DNA from: Gemmatimonadota bacterium
Lineage (GTDB): Bacteria; Gemmatimonadota; Gemmatimonadetes; Longimicrobiales; Longimicrobiaceae
Direction of reading: 5' to 3'
DNA length: 6,418 bases
NCBI GenBank assembly: GCA_019348475.1
Contig: JAHWJJ010000274.1
Coordinates: 1 to 6,418 of the forward strand
Under the pieces are notes generated by a model, which saw nothing but the letters and a program-made list of their open reading frames with translations, was not told the DNA's origin and searched no databases. Positions 5,050 to 6,418 of this stretch are shown one piece after another. The position numbers and the translations under genes are program-made. Each line of letters begins with the position of its first letter. Positions within the stretch are counted from its first letter, which is position 1.

Positions 5050-5390
5050 TCAGTCGAAGGGGACGCCAACATTGCGGCGGGAACCGGAACGCCGCGCATC
5101 CGGCAGCCGACGCAATTCTCATTCTTTTCCGCTCCGCCGCAAGCCCCCCGGCAGGCACGGCGCACCGGCACCGGCTCGGAGCCGCCGTCGGTTGGCGCGC
5201 CGCGCGGCCGGGCCGCCCGGCACCGGCTCTCCGCCGGCTCAGCCGAGGCGGGATCGGCTTCTGCGCCGCCCGGCCCGGCGTGGAACGTGCGGCTCGTCCG
5301 GGCGGAGCGCGGGCGCGGGGCGGCGGGACGGGATGCCACCGGCGCGTCCGCCAGGGTGCGAACCGGAGGGCAGCCTCGAGGGGGGGGACG
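5050..5390. other. Divergent intergenic region between cytochrome and esterase genes
   Basis: I see no gene here; the open frames are shadows. It contains an A/T-richer island near 5112-5130, a 12-bp direct repeat CGGCACCGGCTC at 5166-5177 and 5218-5229, and a small hairpin, GCCGGG (5207-5212) with CCCGGC (5216-5221). No clear promoter for the esterase gene is visible. Confidence 0.6.
5115..5142 (-). promoter_or_regulatory. Weak promoter candidate for the cytochrome gene
   Basis: On the minus strand TTGCGG (5137-5142, 3 of 6 matches) is followed after 16 bases by GAGAAT (5115-5120, 4 of 6), inside the only A/T-richer island of this gap. Both boxes are poor, so this is tentative. Confidence 0.25.
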
Positions 5391-6418
5391 ATGGCGGAAC
5401 GGGATCTGATCGAAGCCGTAAAGCGCGCGGGCAAGCCGCTGCGCGACGACGCGGACCTGGACCCGCTGCTGGAGCGGATCGGCGACGCGAGGGTGGTGCT
5501 GCTGGGCGAGGCCTCGCACGGCACGCACGAGTACTACACCTGGCGCGACCGCCTCAGCCGGCGGCTGATCACCGAAAAGGGTTTCGGCTTCATCGCCGTG
5601 GAGGGCGACTGGCCGGACTGCTACCTGGTCAACCGCTGGATCAAGGGCCACGACGGCGACGGCGGCGCGCGCGAGATGCTGCACGCCTTCGAGCGCTGGC
5701 CCACCTGGATGTGGGCCAACCACGAGGTCGCTCAGCTGGCCGAGTGGCTGCGCGACCACAACCGGGCCCTCCCCGATGACGGCCGCGTGGGCTTCTACGG
5801 GCTGGACGTGTACTCGCTGTGGGATTCGATGGACGTGGTCACCCGCTACCTGGAAAAGGTGGACCCGGAAGCGGCAAAGCGGGCGCGGGGCGCGTACGGC
5901 TGCTTCGATCCGTACGAAGAGGACGTGCAGGACTACGCCATGGCCACCGCGCTGGTCCCTACCAGCTGCGAGGAAGAGGTCGTCCGCATCCTGATGGACC
6001 TGCGCGCCAAAGGGCCCGACTACCACGAGGAGGGGCGCGAGGCGTACTTCAACGCCGAGCAGAACGCGCTGGTGGCCCGCAACGCCGAGCGCTACTACCG
6101 CGCGATGATCCGCGGCGGCGCGCCCAGCTGGAACGTCCGCGACACGCACATGATCGAGACGCTGGAGCGCCTGCTTCGGCACCACGGCCCGGAGTCCAGG
6201 GCCATCGTGTGGGAGCACAACACCCACGTGGGCGACGCGCGCGCCACCGACATGGCGCGCGCGGGGATGGTGAACGTGGGTTCGCTGGCGCGCGAGCGGT
6301 GGGGCGGCGACGTGGTGATCGCCGGCTTCTCGTCGCACCGGGGCAGCGTGATCGCGGGGAGCGAGTGGGGCGCGCCCATGCAGCGCATGCCCGTGCCCGA
6401 GGCGCGCGAGGGGAGCTG
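5391..6418 (+). CDS. Erythromycin-esterase-family hydrolase, 3' end cut by window
   Basis: The reading frame stays open from ATG at 5391 to the window end, giving 342 residues of a family usually 400-450 long. Motifs of the EreA/EreB superfamily are in place. LLGEASHGTHEYY has E40 and H43, matching E43 and H46 of EreB. E71 lies in IAVEGDWPDCY, and WEHNTHVGD has H276 and H279, matching the EreB H285/H288 region. These residues form the esterase site that activates water. Substrates of most chromosomal members are unknown; macrolide lactone hydrolysis is known only for a few Ere enzymes, so resistance should not be assumed. No signal peptide is seen. The start is supported by a G-rich GAGGGGGGGG run (5378-5387) three bases upstream and by family alignment. 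It is divergent from the cytochrome gene with no apparent functional tie. Confidence 0.93.
   Translation, partial: MAERDLIEAVKRAGKPLRDDADLDPLLERIGDARVVLLGEASHGTHEYYTWRDRLSRRLITEKGFGFIAVEGDWPDCYLVNRWIKGHDGDGGAREMLHAFERWPTWMWANHEVAQLAEWLRDHNRALPDDGRVGFYGLDVYSLWDSMDVVTRYLEKVDPEAAKRARGAYGCFDPYEEDVQDYAMATALVPTSCEEEVVRILMDLRAKGPDYHEEGREAYFNAEQNALVARNAERYYRAMIRGGAPSWNVRDTHMIETLERLLRHHGPESRAIVWEHNTHVGDARATDMARAGMVNVGSLARERWGGDVVIAGFSSHRGSVIAGSEWGAPMQRMPVPEAREGS

Noticed and set aside
2873..6418. Antibiotic-resistance island (Qnr-like protein plus erythromycin esterase)
   Set aside because: Both families are common chromosomal proteins with mostly unknown roles; the genes are on opposite strands, separated by a cytochrome gene, and there are no integrase, transposase or other mobility signs.

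Overview
The window is high-GC bacterial chromosome carrying seven protein genes and several repeat-rich intergenic stretches. Gene content, the atypical lipoprotein boxes, the octanucleotide array and the style of intergenic hairpins suggest Gemmatimonadota, possibly a Longimicrobium-like lineage. This placement rests on general resemblance, not on a marker gene.

Layout from left to right. Positions 1-55 are a tandem 8-bp repeat that runs directly into the start codon of a calcineurin-type metallophosphoesterase (56-814, +). A gene-poor stretch (815-1234) holds one terminator-like hairpin and other hairpin-forming pieces. Next is apt, adenine phosphoribosyltransferase (1235-1750, -). It is divergent from apaG (1916-2296, +), and two sigma70-like promoters lie back to back between them. 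apaG overlaps by an ATGA junction with a predicted secreted lipoprotein carrying a BsuPI-like domain (2293-2778, +). A strong hairpin at 2819-2846 separates this pair from a convergent pentapeptide-repeat gene (2873-3715, -).

The 542-bp gap 3716-4257 is the most structured non-coding part. It has a leader hairpin, two copies of a 73-bp hairpin-bearing repeat 274 bp apart, and between them a three-copy tandem repeat of about 30 bp. The second 73-bp copy probably also terminates the next gene, a diheme c-type cytochrome lipoprotein of the photosynthetic-reaction-centre-cytochrome-like family with a C-terminal TPR region (4258-5049, -). After a 341-bp divergent gap comes an erythromycin-esterase-family gene (5391-6418, +), cut by the window end.

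Functionally these are mostly independent housekeeping or envelope genes: purine salvage (apt), ApaG, a phosphoesterase, two predicted lipoproteins, a beta-helix protein and an Ere-like hydrolase. Only apaG with its lipoprotein looks like an operon. I see no mobile element, CRISPR array, tRNA or rRNA. I found no convincing multi-gene novel system. The best leads are the paired hairpin repeats with the tandem array, the repeat-abutted start codon, the cytochrome-TPR lipoprotein and the pentapeptide protein with one register-breaking loop.
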